Assembly: GCA_012064415.1 (NCBI GenBank)
Contig: SSNU01000191.1
Location: forward strand, 26,932 to 90,931
Direction of reading: 5' to 3'
DNA: 64,000 bases
Source of the DNA: Gyrodactylus bullatarudis
Lineage: Eukaryota > Platyhelminthes > Monogenea > Gyrodactylidea > Gyrodactylidae
Part shown: piece by piece, positions 11,600-20,865 of the stretch
Numbering within the stretch: position 1 is the stretch's first letter
Layout of the letters: every line of letters begins with the position of its first letter
Made by a program: the position numbers and the translations under genes
The notes under the pieces: generated by a model
The model's input: the letters and a program-made list of their open reading frames with translations, nothing else
What the model was told of the DNA's origin: nothing
Database searches by the model: none

Positions 11600-11689
11600 T
11601 TATTTTAAAAACATATATATTCACATTAGGAAGTTACTTTCCAGTAATTAGGAAAATCGAAAATATAAACTTGTTTCAAGTCCAAAAAA
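11600..11689 (-). other. 3' flank of Cys-rich copy 3
   Basis: Contains GAAGTTACTTTCCAGTAATT, related to the ACTTACAAGTAACT word found 3' of the other copies. Confidence 0.35.
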
Positions 11690-11824
11690 TTATCTCCATA
11701 GATCTCTGACAAATTTACCCAGACAACAACATAACCCGAAGCAGCAAGCATCGTCTTGACTTGATTTCTTATGATTGTCAGTTGTATTCAGTGTCATTGG
11801 CGTGGAATCTTCTTTCGCATTCAT
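11690..11824 (-). CDS. Tandem cysteine-rich small protein, copy 3 (44 aa, shortened tail)
   Basis: Too short for usual ORF cut-offs but clearly homologous. It begins with ATG (11824-11822), a charged/polar N-terminus with TTDNHKKSSQDD, then ACCFGLCCCLGKFVRDLWR and TAA (11692-11690). Compared with copies 1 and 2 it has lost one base after the RD codons (GATCTATGG against GATGTTTTGG). The frame therefore ends early and the final hydrophobic/cysteine tail is missing. It may be a functional short form or an early pseudogene; the N-terminus has diverged but has no other stop. Confidence 0.55.
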   Translation of the reverse strand: MNAKEDSTPMTLNTTDNHKKSSQDDACCFGLCCCLGKFVRDLWR

Positions 11825-12905
11825 TATTTAGAACGATCAATTCGATTTATAGTTGTCTTTCAATCAAACGTCTTATGTTGATTATGCTAATAATAATTTC
11901 AAGATATTACAACCAATCACTGGATAGGTAGCATATTTAAAGATTACTAACCAACCAATCAAATCAAATTTAAACTTTTGCTAACGTTGGTATCAGTTAT
12001 AAACTAGGATAAATTAATTAGAAATACTTTACAAGGAAATCTAATACAAGTTTTTGAAAAAGAATCAGAACGAAAATAAATTTAGCGCATTTTCCATTCA
12101 AATTTAAACAAAAAGCTGATGTATAATAGTTAAAATATTATAATTTGTTTGAGATTCATTTCTGTTCTCCAGAGCGCAGCAATTGAGAGATTCCAGAACC
12201 TAAAATTTTCAATAAAGACAAGTTCTTTTATAGCATCTTAATTTAATATATTCCACCATGTAAGAAGCAAAATCACTAAAGAAGTTAAAGCTATATGTTT
12301 TCTGAACAATCTGACTTTGAATTTCAATGAGAATATCGATCTAGCTCGTCAAATCAAAATTTCCTTTTCTGATCCCTTCTATAGGCTTATTCACCAGATA
12401 TCTGCTTGACTTCTACTTGACGTAACAATATGAATTCTTCATTCGAAACAGTTAAAAGTAAGATGTTTGGCATTACTTTCCCGTTTAAAAAAATTGCTCG
12501 GTGATTTTAATCGAAACTCTCTATAGTTCATTCCGTTGCCCGAGGAACAGCAACTGAATTGATAAAATATTGATGAAATTACAATATTTTTTTAAATAAC
12601 AAGTTTAGGTTTTATAAATCAATTGTAATGACTGAATTTATGTTTTTATGCGGTCTTGTAATTGACAATACTAATGCAATTGTAATCCTAAAAATGCTAT
12701 GAAAATCGATGAAATTTTGAAATCAAAACTTAATTTCACGCTAGAATCTGTCATTTAAATAATCACAATATGATATCATCATGACTGATGTATAATGCCA
12801 TTTCCCCTAAATACCATTCAAAGGTTAATAAATAACAGTATTAAAAATTTATTTAAATAATATGAAACTACTTTCAAGTAACTAGACAAAAGTATAGTAT
12901 TTATT
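11825..12905. other. Spacer between Cys-rich copies 3 and 4
   Basis: The first 130 bp hold a diverged version of the shared upstream block (GATTATGCTAATAATAATTT, CCAATCACTGGATAGG). The rest shows no gene, no clear repeat and no RNA. Confidence 0.4.
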
Positions 12906-13031
12906 TCATAAACCTGAAAAATACTCAGCAATTCCCATGAGACAGCCTCCTAGACAACGGAAGATGCAGGAAAAACAATCGATGCAACAACAACAGTCAC
13001 ATTCTTCAATATCTTTATTCTCAGCCGTCAT
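12906..13031 (-). CDS. Tandem cysteine-rich small protein, copy 4 (41 aa)
   Basis: ATG at 13031-13029, TGA at 12908-12906. The protein begins MTAENKDIEECDCCCCIDCF and continues SCIFRCLGGCLMGIAEYFSGL. The charged N-terminal half is shortened, but the CxCCCC...CF...CLG/C arrangement and the upstream block (GGAAGGTCTAACGTTGATTATGCT) tie it to copies 1-3. No signal peptide. Function unknown. Confidence 0.6.
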   Translation of the reverse strand: MTAENKDIEECDCCCCIDCFSCIFRCLGGCLMGIAEYFSGL

Positions 13032-13270
13032 AATATTCGATTAGTCTGAAAAACACAGAAATTACTGGAAGGTCTAACGTTGATTATGCTAGTGTACTGG
13101 TTTTATCTTTTTATGATTCAAATTAATTTTTTGCTAACCAATCCTAGAGAGATGTAACTTTATAGAAAGTAGACATGTCAACAAAAAGTCTCTATGTGAC
13201 ATTTAAAGTGTGTTGCTTTCGCCTAAGCAACTCGCATTAATTTCATGTGCAATTTTATCCGAACAATGAA
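13032..13270 (-). promoter_or_regulatory. Conserved upstream region of Cys-rich copy 4
   Basis: Blocks ACATGTCAACAAAAAGTCTC, GTTGCTTTCGCCTAAGCAAC and GCATTAATTTCATG match the region upstream of copy 2. Note the imperfect palindrome GTTGCTTNNGCNTAAGCAAC, a plausible protein-binding site. Confidence 0.5.
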
Positions 13271-13479
13271 CTAACTTTACCGATTATCACAGTGAAATTT
13301 CTAATGATCTTAGATCATCAAAATTTCAGTAAAATTGATCAAGAAATCGAACATAGTCCTTCATGTCCCAAATTATAATCTTTCGTCACACAAATGAGAA
13401 AATTTTTATCCTTACCAAGTTGGTTGATATGAAGTTGGGAATCTATGATTTTTACAGATATCTCAAATTTTCTATCAAG

Positions 13480-14020
13480 AATTCGAATATATTAAAGATT
13501 TTTTGGAACCATGTTGCTCACTTTTACCATTTGAAGAAAAAATATTATTTTTATAAAAATTATGACCATTTTTCAAATTCCAATATGGCACACATTTTTT
13601 TAAAACTTTGAGCTGAAAATTGATTTGAGAGTGGGAGGCTGATCGAAAGAGTTTTTTCAGGATCAGGATCAGATGATAAAGCTGAATAGCACCGTCAGAT
13701 TATCGACAGTTTCCCCATTCTCTAGAGATTTTGATCAAAAATCGAATTTCAGCTCCCAAACGATAATAAGGCTATGCATCAAATCAGATTCAGTTGAATT
13801 GATATTCTTGTCTAATCTTGATCCTGAAAAAAAACTTTTGATCATCCTCCCACTTTCAAATCAACAAAAATTTTCTGCTCAAAGTTTGAAAAAATGGGAT
13901 TTTGGCGCCAAATGGGAATTTGAAATATGGCCATATTTTTCATAAAAATAATTTTTTTCAGAATTTCTTTTCTTCAAATGGTAAAATGGGGCAACATGAG
14001 TAGGATTCCCAAAAATCTCT
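13480..14020. repeat. Long fold-back repeat of the TTTGGCGCCAAAT family
   Basis: Arms of about 150 bp (about 13492-13645 and 13853-14012) are imperfect inverted repeats, both containing CATTTGAAGAAAA and the AAACTTTGAGC(T/A)GAAAA word. Related sequence is found around 29280-29330, 41540-41600, 44990-45060 and 920-1000. No coding potential: the open frames here are by-products. Confidence 0.6.
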
Positions 14021-14213
14021 AACAAATTCGTATTCTTGATGTAAGGGATTCGTTTTCATTTCATCGATGTTACTTTCAGCTAATCAATAGAACATTTGCC
14101 CCCTCTTGTTTTCCAGTAATTTTTCTGAATGACAAAGAATGACAACCTATCAACCAATATTGACCAATGGAAGGGCTCAAATTTTATGCATTGTAATAGT
14201 ATTTATATCGAAA

Positions 14214-14262
14214 CCGGGTAGAGTCTGATGAGACCCGGCGAAATATAACGTTTATCACTATA
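14214..14262 (+). ncRNA. Hammerhead ribozyme motif C (pseudoknot-type)
   Basis: CCGGGU (14214-14219), AGAGU, CUGAUGA (14225-14231), GACCCGGC (14232-14239), GAAA (14240-14243). Stem III is AUA/UAU (14243-14245 with 14253-14255); the triplet AUC ends at the predicted cleavage base 14256. Stem I is ACU (14257-14259) with AGU (14222-14224). ACCCGG (14233-14238) pairs with CCGGGU upstream. Two CCAAT boxes (about 14152-14166) and a TATTTATAT word precede it, so it may lie at the start of a transcript. Confidence 0.72.
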
Positions 14263-14291
14263 ATATACGTCTGTTTTCTCCTACCTTCCTC

Positions 14292-14573
14292 ATGAGTTCA
14301 GAAACCAACAAAAGTGATATTCTTGATGAAGTTCGACAATATTATCGTAAAAAAAAAGAATTTTTTATTTCAATCTATCGCTCTAGAAAGTTTTGTGTTC
14401 CGCTTGTGGAACAATGGGACATGAAGGGTAGGACTCCCAAAATCTGGTTAGGCATAGCTGATTTATTGTCTTATCGTGATCCTAAGAATCAAATTAAGAT
14501 CACTCTCTTACTAGTAACAAGTTTAACTGGATTTCACTTAATCTTGTTACTCGGTTTCAAGATCATTTGTTAG
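14292..14573 (+). CDS. Uncertain ORF just downstream of hammerhead motif C (93 aa)
   Basis: Not recognised. It starts with ATG 36 bp after the predicted ribozyme cleavage site and reads MSSETNKSDILDEVRQYYRK, a basic middle part and a hydrophobic end. The frame closes within 94 codons. Near 14530 another frame continues with a similar LV(T/S)..-rich composition, so it may be the decayed first ORF of the element that carries the ribozyme. Could equally be chance. Confidence 0.25.
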   Translation: MSSETNKSDILDEVRQYYRKKKEFFISIYRSRKFCVPLVEQWDMKGRTPKIWLGIADLLSYRDPKNQIKITLLLVTSLTGFHLILLLGFKIIC

Positions 14574-14864
14574 TTTCAAGAATCCCGGGAATTTTGTTAC
14601 TAATATCAAGTTTAGCTGATAATATGTAATTTTTGACTCTTAATACAAAGGAAAATCATCCAGTTTATTCATAACACCCCTATAAACTTTTCAGAAGTGT
14701 TACTCATCAATAGAACCTTAGAAGCTTTACAAAATTAGATGCAAGAAGAAATGAAAATTATACCTATTTATATTCTCTAGAATTATAATCTATATTCATT
14801 CTGATTATAATTAGCCAAAGGAGTAATCAGGGGTGGAGGTAATTAAAATTTTGCATAGATTATA

Positions 14865-15078
14865 AGTAAAAATATTTCTAATGGAACATCTTATTTTTAT
14901 TGAAACACGAATATTCACCCCCTAATTAAGTATTATTTATCTCGACTAATCAGAATGCAGCAAGTTATATCTATACATTTAGATAGGAAAAAAGTGAGTT
15001 TTTGTGAAAATGTGAAAATTCACTGTTAATGCTTAATTAGGGGGTAAATATTCGTGTTTCAATAGAAATATTTTTACT
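14865..15078. repeat. Short fold-back (MITE-like) element
   Basis: AGTAAAAATATTTCT ... TATTGAAACACGAATATTCA CCCCCTAATTAAG at the left is the inverted complement of CTTAATTAGGGGGTAAATAT TCGTGTTTCAATAGAAATAT TTTTACT at the right. The left arm carries a 17-bp insertion. Arms about 50 bp, loop about 95 bp. No coding capacity. Confidence 0.7.
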
Positions 15079-15523
15079 GTAAAACACTGATTCGAAATCA
15101 TAGAACGAAAATTGAACTCATACAGGCGAATTTGGTTTCGTTGATAACTAGAATGAAATTTTTTGTTATTTTAACCTTGACAAACTGTTTTTCTTTGCTA
15201 ACTATAGATTTGCTGAATAAATAATCTTTGAATAAATGAGAATTCAATCCAACAAAACCAGAAGTGAAAATTAATGGAATGTACTTTTTCAGGAATAAGC
15301 ATTTAAAAAGTTATACTGGCAAGTACGTTAACCAAGTTCACTAGGAAAGGTAATTTTCTTCCAAGTTTCTCCCTGACCAATGAGATTCATTTTAAAAAGC
15401 TTTGAATTAATTAATATTCTGTATACACTGTACACAATGGAATGATTGTCTGATTTGTTTTATTTATCTTGACAACACTACTCAAGGTGAGCTCATAGTT
15501 ACAACGTCGTATCATATAAATAA
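15079..15523. promoter_or_regulatory. Upstream region of the second stomatin gene
   Basis: About 440 bp without a gene. A CCAAT word (CTGACCAATGAG near 15373) and an AT-rich stretch precede the start codon at 15524. Confidence 0.3.
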
Positions 15524-16435
15524 ATGGAAGCAGTCTATAGATTTGGCAGTGGCAGTGATAATTCTCCTGAAATAATGAATAAAAAGGTAGCTGACGAGGA
15601 GTTGAGTCAAAATCACATTTACACAGAGGACGACAAGAGCAGTTTAGGCTGCTGTGGCACCTTCTTGGTTATTCTCTCAGCAATCTTGTGGATAATCCTC
15701 TTGCCTATATCAATTTGGTTTAGCTTCAAAGTAGTGAAGGAATATGAGCGCGCAATTATCCTACGAGTTGGTAAAATTACTAGAAAGAACGGCAAACCAG
15801 TTATACACAAGGCTGGTGTTCAATTTGTTCTACCTTGTACAGATTCTTTCATCAGAATTGATATGCGCACCAAAACTATGGATATTCCAGATCAGGATGT
15901 TCTAACGGCTGACTCGGTTACCTGTAAAGTGAACGCGACTATCTGTCTAAGAACCTATGACCCGGCTAGAGCTCTCCTTCGCAGTGATGATGCTTTTGGC
16001 TCAGCTTACAGCATGAGCATTGCAATCCTCCGAGATGTGATTGGTCAGACTGACTTGGGAGATCTTCTTCGTGACCGGGATGAGTTAGATAAGAAAATTG
16101 AAAGAGAACTCAAGCCGATCACGAATCCGTGGGGCATAACGGTTGAAAAGGTTGGAATAAAAGATGTCATCTTGCCAGCAGACATGCGGCGTGCTATGGC
16201 TATTGAAGCGGAAGCCACTAGAACAGCAAAGGCAAAAGTTATCGAAGCAAGGGGAGAGTTAAACTCGTCCGAAGTGCTCAGTGCAGCTGCTCAACAACTG
16301 GAGAAACAGCCGTCAGCTTTGCATTTAAGATATTTGCAGACACTATCGAATATTTCAGCTGAACAAAATTCAACTATAATCTTTCCATTGCCAATGGAAT
16401 TCTTAAAGTACTTTAACAAGAACAAGTTTGAATGA
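15524..16435 (+). CDS. Stomatin/MEC-2-like membrane scaffold protein, 303 aa, intronless
   Basis: Second stomatin in the window, alignable with the gene at 4579-5475 over almost its whole length. N-terminal hydrophilic 40 residues, GCCG before the hydrophobic hairpin (about 43-65) with the canonical LLPISIWFSF proline turn. The SPFH domain starts at KEYERAIILRVGKI; further marks are the LPCTDSF cysteine, WGITVEKVGIKDV, a charged helix MAIEAEATRTAKAKV and the C-terminal LRYLQTLSNISAEQNSTIIF. Plasma-membrane channel scaffold by family. The start was chosen as the first ATG of the frame; the next ATG (EIMNKK) would remove the first 17 residues. Ends 89 bp from a convergent minus-strand gene. Confidence 0.93.
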   Translation: MEAVYRFGSGSDNSPEIMNKKVADEELSQNHIYTEDDKSSLGCCGTFLVILSAILWIILLPISIWFSFKVVKEYERAIILRVGKITRKNGKPVIHKAGVQFVLPCTDSFIRIDMRTKTMDIPDQDVLTADSVTCKVNATICLRTYDPARALLRSDDAFGSAYSMSIAILRDVIGQTDLGDLLRDRDELDKKIERELKPITNPWGITVEKVGIKDVILPADMRRAMAIEAEATRTAKAKVIEARGELNSSEVLSAAAQQLEKQPSALHLRYLQTLSNISAEQNSTIIFPLPMEFLKYFNKNKFE

Positions 16436-16524
16436 AAAATACATCAGATTTAAAGAGTTCACATTTAAAGAAAAATAAATTTATTTTTTCACATCAAAAG
16501 ATTCCATTTTTACGTCTCAAGACT

Positions 16525-16830
16525 TTAGAATATCTTCACGTACTCGTATGATTCAATTCCACATTGTTTAAAGCACTGATCTTTTATATGGGGAATTTGA
16601 TCATAGGTGAAATTCAATTTTGATTTATAACAATCTTTTTCGCATGACGGCTCACAAATGTCAAGACAGGTCTTGTATGTTTCCATGTAGGGGTTGAAAC
16701 AGTCGTCCAATATTGGGCATTTCTCTCTAGCCTTGAAAATGTGTCGCATTAAACATTTAAAAGGACAATAATCCTGGCTATAGGCCATAGATATCAGACT
16801 GATCAGGAATAATCCGAGAACTCTGAGCAT
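16525..16830 (-). CDS. Small secreted cysteine-rich protein, 101 aa
   Basis: Family not recognised. The first 18 residues (MLRVLGLFLISLISMAYS) form a typical signal peptide with cleavage before QDYCPF. The mature part has ten cysteines in a C-x3-C ... C-x3-C-x3-C-x3-C pattern (KTCLDICEPSCEKDCYKS) and one N-glycosylation site (NFT), suggesting a disulphide-stabilised secreted protein of about 83 residues. A TATATAA box lies on the minus strand about 50 bp upstream of the start (near 16880). Nothing ties it to a known function. Confidence 0.72.
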   Translation of the reverse strand: MLRVLGLFLISLISMAYSQDYCPFKCLMRHIFKAREKCPILDDCFNPYMETYKTCLDICEPSCEKDCYKSKLNFTYDQIPHIKDQCFKQCGIESYEYVKIF

Positions 16831-16879
16831 TCTTACGATTTGTATTATTTCTACTCTGTTCCGAGTGTATAAGACATCC

Positions 16880-16890
16880 TCATTATATAG
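16880..16890 (-). promoter_or_regulatory. TATA box of the secreted protein gene
   Basis: TATATAA on the minus strand roughly 50 bp 5' of the ATG at 16830, a normal position for a short 5' UTR. Confidence 0.4.
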
Positions 16891-18160
16891 TTTATTCTAT
16901 TGTATTCTTGTCAAAATTATATCGATTGAGAGTTTCTTGAATTAATCAACATGAAAAAAATCATTTCATGTCAAAAAGAAGTCAATTTCGAATGCTGTTT
17001 TAGCTCGAGTTATCATTATATATGCTAACAAACCCATTCGATTATAATTATAAGAAGGAGCATGATAACATTAACTTAGTTCTATTCTAGAACTTCTTTT
17101 AATTAGGGAATATTTCAAAAAAAATATTTATTATAATTTAAAATGGGTTAAAAATTCCAAAAGTAGCCTCAATGTGAGTTCCATTTCAAATTGTTGGAAA
17201 CTCCCGTTCTTTAAACGAGTAAGATAAAAATTTCGATACTATTTGATTTTTACTCAGAAAGACTCAATAAAAAGTAATTTATTTGTATCTGTGAAATTAA
17301 AGATTATTATGCCTTGGATCAGTTATGAACTACAATATTCCTTCGAGAAAATTTTTTATACAGTTGGAAACAACAAAGTACTTTATCCTGGATATTTCAG
17401 ACCCAGGGAAATGCATCTTCTGTATATTGATTATAATGACTCATTTGTTTCTACGATAATGTTCGGGAAAATCTCTATCGAATAAGTTAGGCTTTTTGTT
17501 TTTCGTGAAATGGTTGACTGATTGAAAAGAGAATGAAATTTTGAAATAAAAATATTATGTCGCAGTTAGGATGCAGCCAGTTTTCTAGTCGAGCTTCACA
17601 TGATAATGTAACTTCCTTATTAAAATACATTGTACTTAGTACAACTCCAATATGAATATAATATTTGTTATTAGTGTCTTTACTAATGAGTAGATATTTG
17701 AAATATAAAAGTTTAATTTGAACTCAGCATGGAGCTCCGCGAAAAATTAAACCATTGAAATGCAAATTCTACTGATACTTATAATTATTAATCTGTTATT
17801 TATGTTGTCACCCATGAGCGAGGTATTATGGTTCGCCTAACTTGATAAAATCCCAACACAATACGTCTACTCTTCTTTCTTCACTTATATAGTGTATTGC
17901 AAGTAGTTGAAGGGAAAAAATTTTCCATTCTGTGTTATGAGAAATGTATAGCCTATCAGATTGCGTTTGCTGATGTTTTATGCATGTATATTTCGAATAT
18001 ACCATGCATATACGGATACATTTGCGCAAATTCCAAGAATTTAATGTTCACTGAGTTTTGGAACCGGCTGTACCTGGTCCATAACACAATATTCTACTAA
18101 TATCAACCAAATCTCTTTTATTTTCTGTTTCCAATGAAGAACTCAAAGGATTCAGAAGAC
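16891..18160. other. Non-coding stretch
   Basis: No recognisable gene. One frame (17243-17485) and two overlapping opposite frames near 17830-18100 are open, but none shows a domain, codon pattern or start context that would support it. Confidence 0.35.
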
Positions 18161-18169
18161 AAGTGAATA

Positions 18170-18220
18170 TTTAGTAATAAAGCTTATATTTCACCGGATC
18201 TCATCAGACTCTTACACCGG
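18170..18220 (-). ncRNA. Hammerhead ribozyme motif D, in the 3' end of the PLE
   Basis: Minus strand: CCGG (18220-18217), then UGUAAGAGU, CUGAUGA (18207-18201), GAUCCGGU (18200-18193), GAAA (18192-18189). Stem III is AUA/UAU; the triplet AUU ends at 18176, the predicted cleavage base. Stem I is ACU (18175-18173) with AGU (18210-18208). The CCGG inside the 8-nt segment pairs with the upstream CCGG. It lies 260 bp past the stop codon of the PLE frame on the same strand; a CCAAT box (GAACCAATCAGAGG) lies between. Confidence 0.72.
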
Positions 18221-18481
18221 CTAGATATAAATACAATTTTAAACCTGATAAAATGTTTAATAAAATCCTCTGATTGGTTCAATTGGATTTGAGCACAATA
18301 AAGGGGGAAGGAGGGATTGGTTGTTTGTCTCCAGATCATTGTTTCCTCCTAACGTATCTATCCATCGTTGGCTGCCCACTTAGACTTTTACGTTTTCTGC
18401 CCTTCTTAATTATTGCAGGTGCAGGTTTCTTATCATTTTTATTTCTGCTAATTACAGGTTGAGAGATGATTAGATTATAAT

Positions 18482-19555
18482 CTAATCAACTTTGGTTGAC
18501 TTTTCTGAGTTTTCACTTTTTCTCTCATTCGTACTTGTTGCTGGGGTAGAGGATTGTAGTTGATCATGATTGTATTGAGACGTAGATTCAACTACTTGCT
18601 CATTTTGTTCACTAATTGGATTAACTACATTGTTCTCTGTAATTTGGGTTGAGCTAGCAACAGGACTCTCCGCTAATAACTTTGCAACCTTTGCTAACTT
18701 TTTCTTGTTCGTGAAACGCTTCTTACCTGTGATACCCAATTGTGAAGCTAGTTCCTTTTGCTTGCACAAATCAGGCTTGTGTACTTTGATATAATGGGCT
18801 TCAGCCTTCCCCAGGACTTGTTCTCTCACAGTAAGACAGTCACTTGGATTGGCTTGGAATAAGATACTGAAATTGCTCACATCAGCAGTGTGGTTTGTTC
18901 CCATTAGATGTTCTTGTACCGCCGACCCGAGGTTTCCCGTTCTCAGATGCTCCTTTATTCGCGCCTCCACAGGTCTCACTGTTTGGCCGACGTAGGCAGA
19001 TCCAAATTTACATTTGAAAAGATAAATTACTCCTTTCTTTTCCAACCAGGGCACTGGATCTTTGTTTAGGTCAGGAATTAATTTTGTTGTTTTCGGTAAA
19101 ATATGTAGTTTGTGACCAGGAAACGTCGTTTTTGTAATCTCGAACAGTTTGTTATTCTGGATTTGATGTGCTGCGTCCCCTTTGAAAGGCAACTTCAAAT
19201 AAATCTGAATCAATTGATCAACTTCTTTCTCAGCTTTTGATCTCAGGTTTGAGTGCTTATCGATAAAAGCTTCGGGATAACCATCTGACATTAGAAGTTT
19301 TCTCAGAATCAATCTGTCTTTACTTTTGTTGGCTTCCGAAGATAATCTTTCGATTTTCAAAAATTCATTTCTTACTAGACTTTTCTTCTGGCAAGCTGGA
19401 CTGAAACTCAGGAAGGGCATGAAATGAGAAGGAACTGACTTTTTCCTATATATACTCGTCTGGGCAATTTCGCTACTTTTGGTGACCAGAACATCTAGGA
19501 AATTTAGTGACATATTATCCTCGTCTTCCTTAGTGAATTCAATATTTGGATGCAT
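18482..19555 (-). pseudogene. PLE polyprotein, C-terminal part with GIY-YIG endonuclease
   Basis: Continues in the same frame as 19568-20563 after a TAA codon (19570-19568) and four further codons, so it is the second half of one protein and not an independent gene. Residues 1-165 are the thumb/linker region after the RT (HPNIEFTKEDEDNMSLNFLD is typical of PLEs). The GIY-YIG core reads GVIYLFKCKFGSAYVGQTVR followed by EARIKEHL and HTADVSNFSILF. The last ~90 residues are low-complexity and polar (lysine-rich, then STSQ-rich). The endonuclease would nick target DNA to prime reverse transcription. Confidence 0.85.
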
Positions 19556-19567
19556 TGAATTTAGATT

Positions 19568-20563
19568 TTAAAGGATTGAATCAATGTCTTTGCTCTGATC
19601 CAGGACCAAAAATGTATCATCTAGATATCTTGCGCACAGTCGAGCTTCTGTGATGAGAGTGTTCATTTCACGTAATTCTAGAAAGGCAAAAAATATATCA
19701 GACAAAAGGGGACCAAACGGACTCCCCATCGCGACTCCATCTATCTGCTTGAAGTAAAAACCACTGAATCTGAAATCGATATTTTGTACCGTCATCATGA
19801 TGAGTTCACAAACGATTTGGGAAGGAACACTACAAATGGAGGGAAAATAATCAAGCTTTTCACCGATAAACTTAACAGTTTCCCCAAGAGGGACATTAGT
19901 GAATAAGGAGCTAACGTCAAATGATACCATTTTTGTTGATTCAAAATTCACATTTCTGATCTTCGATACGAATTCCATTGAATTTTTCACCGAATGCTTG
20001 CACAATTCGTTTCGCAAGGGAGTTAGAGTTTCTGTTAGCCATTTTACAACCTTGTGTTGGGGGGTGGCAGACATATCAAGGATGGGTCTGTATTTTAAAC
20101 CTTTCGAAACATCTTTGTGGAACTTCGGAAGTAGATATTGTCGTCCAATTTCATTAGAAACTGGTTTGATTTCTCGAGCTGTCTCCTCGTTAATGTATCC
20201 TTTCTCCAGGAGATTTTCAACTTTCTTGGATATTGCATTTTCAAAACCTTTGGCTCTTCTCTGGGCTGCTGCTGATTCTATTGGTCGAAATCTGGAGGTA
20301 CCTGTGAGAATCAATTTACCACTTTGCACATAATCATCCTTCGATACCAATGCGATTCCTGTCCCTTTGTCTAGATGGCATATAAGAACTTCAGGGTCTT
20401 TACGTAAATCACTGAGAGCATTAAAATGACTTTTCGAAAGATATGGAAATTCTATCTTCTTTTGCTTGTACTGTTGCCAGGCATCTTTTATTTTCAGTAT
20501 AGTATTCGATGGAGTTCCTGCGGTGTTTTTTTGTCTCAATGAGCTAGATTGTTTTTTGGCCAT
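19568..20563 (-). pseudogene. PLE polyprotein, N-terminal part with reverse transcriptase
   Basis: Telomerase-like RT of the Penelope class. Visible motifs: LICHLDKGTGIALVSKDDYV (N-terminal PLE signature), YLLPKFHKD and KYRPILDM (fingers), FDVSSLFTNVPL (motif A aspartate), GVAMGSPFGPLLSDIFF (motif B), and ARYLDDTFLVL (motif C, YLDD with both aspartates). The frame ends DSIL-stop where PLEs continue. 15 nt separate the stop from the ATG-bearing frame downstream, keeping the same phase. A single nonsense change therefore appears to be the only lesion. Start ATG at 20563 gives MAKKQSSSLR. Confidence 0.9.
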
Positions 20564-20654
20564 TTTCCTATTTCATTAATATTTGATGAGTTGTAGGAAT
20601 GCAGTGCAGCCTAGAAATAAAAGAGTTTAGGGAGTAGGGAAAGTAGGCCAAGAG

Positions 20655-20715
20655 ATTATTATTTATACGCTAGAGAGACCTACAAATTGACAGAAGGGAC
20701 ACCTACCATTGGATG
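20655..20715 (-). promoter_or_regulatory. Promoter-like region of the PLE
   Basis: Reading the minus strand, CCAATGG (20712-20706) is followed about 40 bp later by TATAAATA (20667-20660), about 95 bp before the PLE start codon. A CCAAT box also precedes ribozyme motifs C, D, E and G, with a TATA-like word before C and E. Confidence 0.45.
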
Positions 20716-20865
20716 CAAAGTTTCTTCTTCATCCTTAATAATAATAATCATTACATTAGGTAATGGAAAATTATGTGGATTTGAATAATTCATAAAAAGA
20801 TAGAAAGACCCATATAAAAATTAGGATTTATGTAGACTCTAAAGTTATGAGTGAAGCTGATATAG

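Larger units (their letters stand above)
18170..20715 (-). mobile_element. Penelope-like retroelement, nearly full length
   Basis: Minus-strand element containing, in order, a promoter-like region (CCAAT at 20712-20708, TATAAATA at 20667-20660), one long frame with reverse transcriptase and GIY-YIG endonuclease broken by a single stop, and a 3' non-coding end with a hammerhead motif. Exact element ends and target duplications could not be set by eye. Confidence 0.75.

Noticed and set aside
13363..13945. Two plus-strand frames of 82 and 90 codons
   Set aside because: They lie inside the two arms of a fold-back repeat and have no domain or conserved start; similar sequence elsewhere is not open.
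17243..17485. 80-codon frame in the 16.9-18.1 kb gap
   Set aside because: No ATG start at the frame's beginning, no recognisable domain, and no conserved copy in the window.
18482..19555. Treating the GIY-YIG frame as a separate gene
   Set aside because: It is in phase with the RT frame across one stop and four codons, and its first residues match the RT-linker of PLEs, so it is the second half of one broken protein.
19899..20333. 144-codon plus-strand frame inside the PLE
   Set aside because: Antisense to the reverse transcriptase domain, whose motifs are unmistakable on the minus strand.
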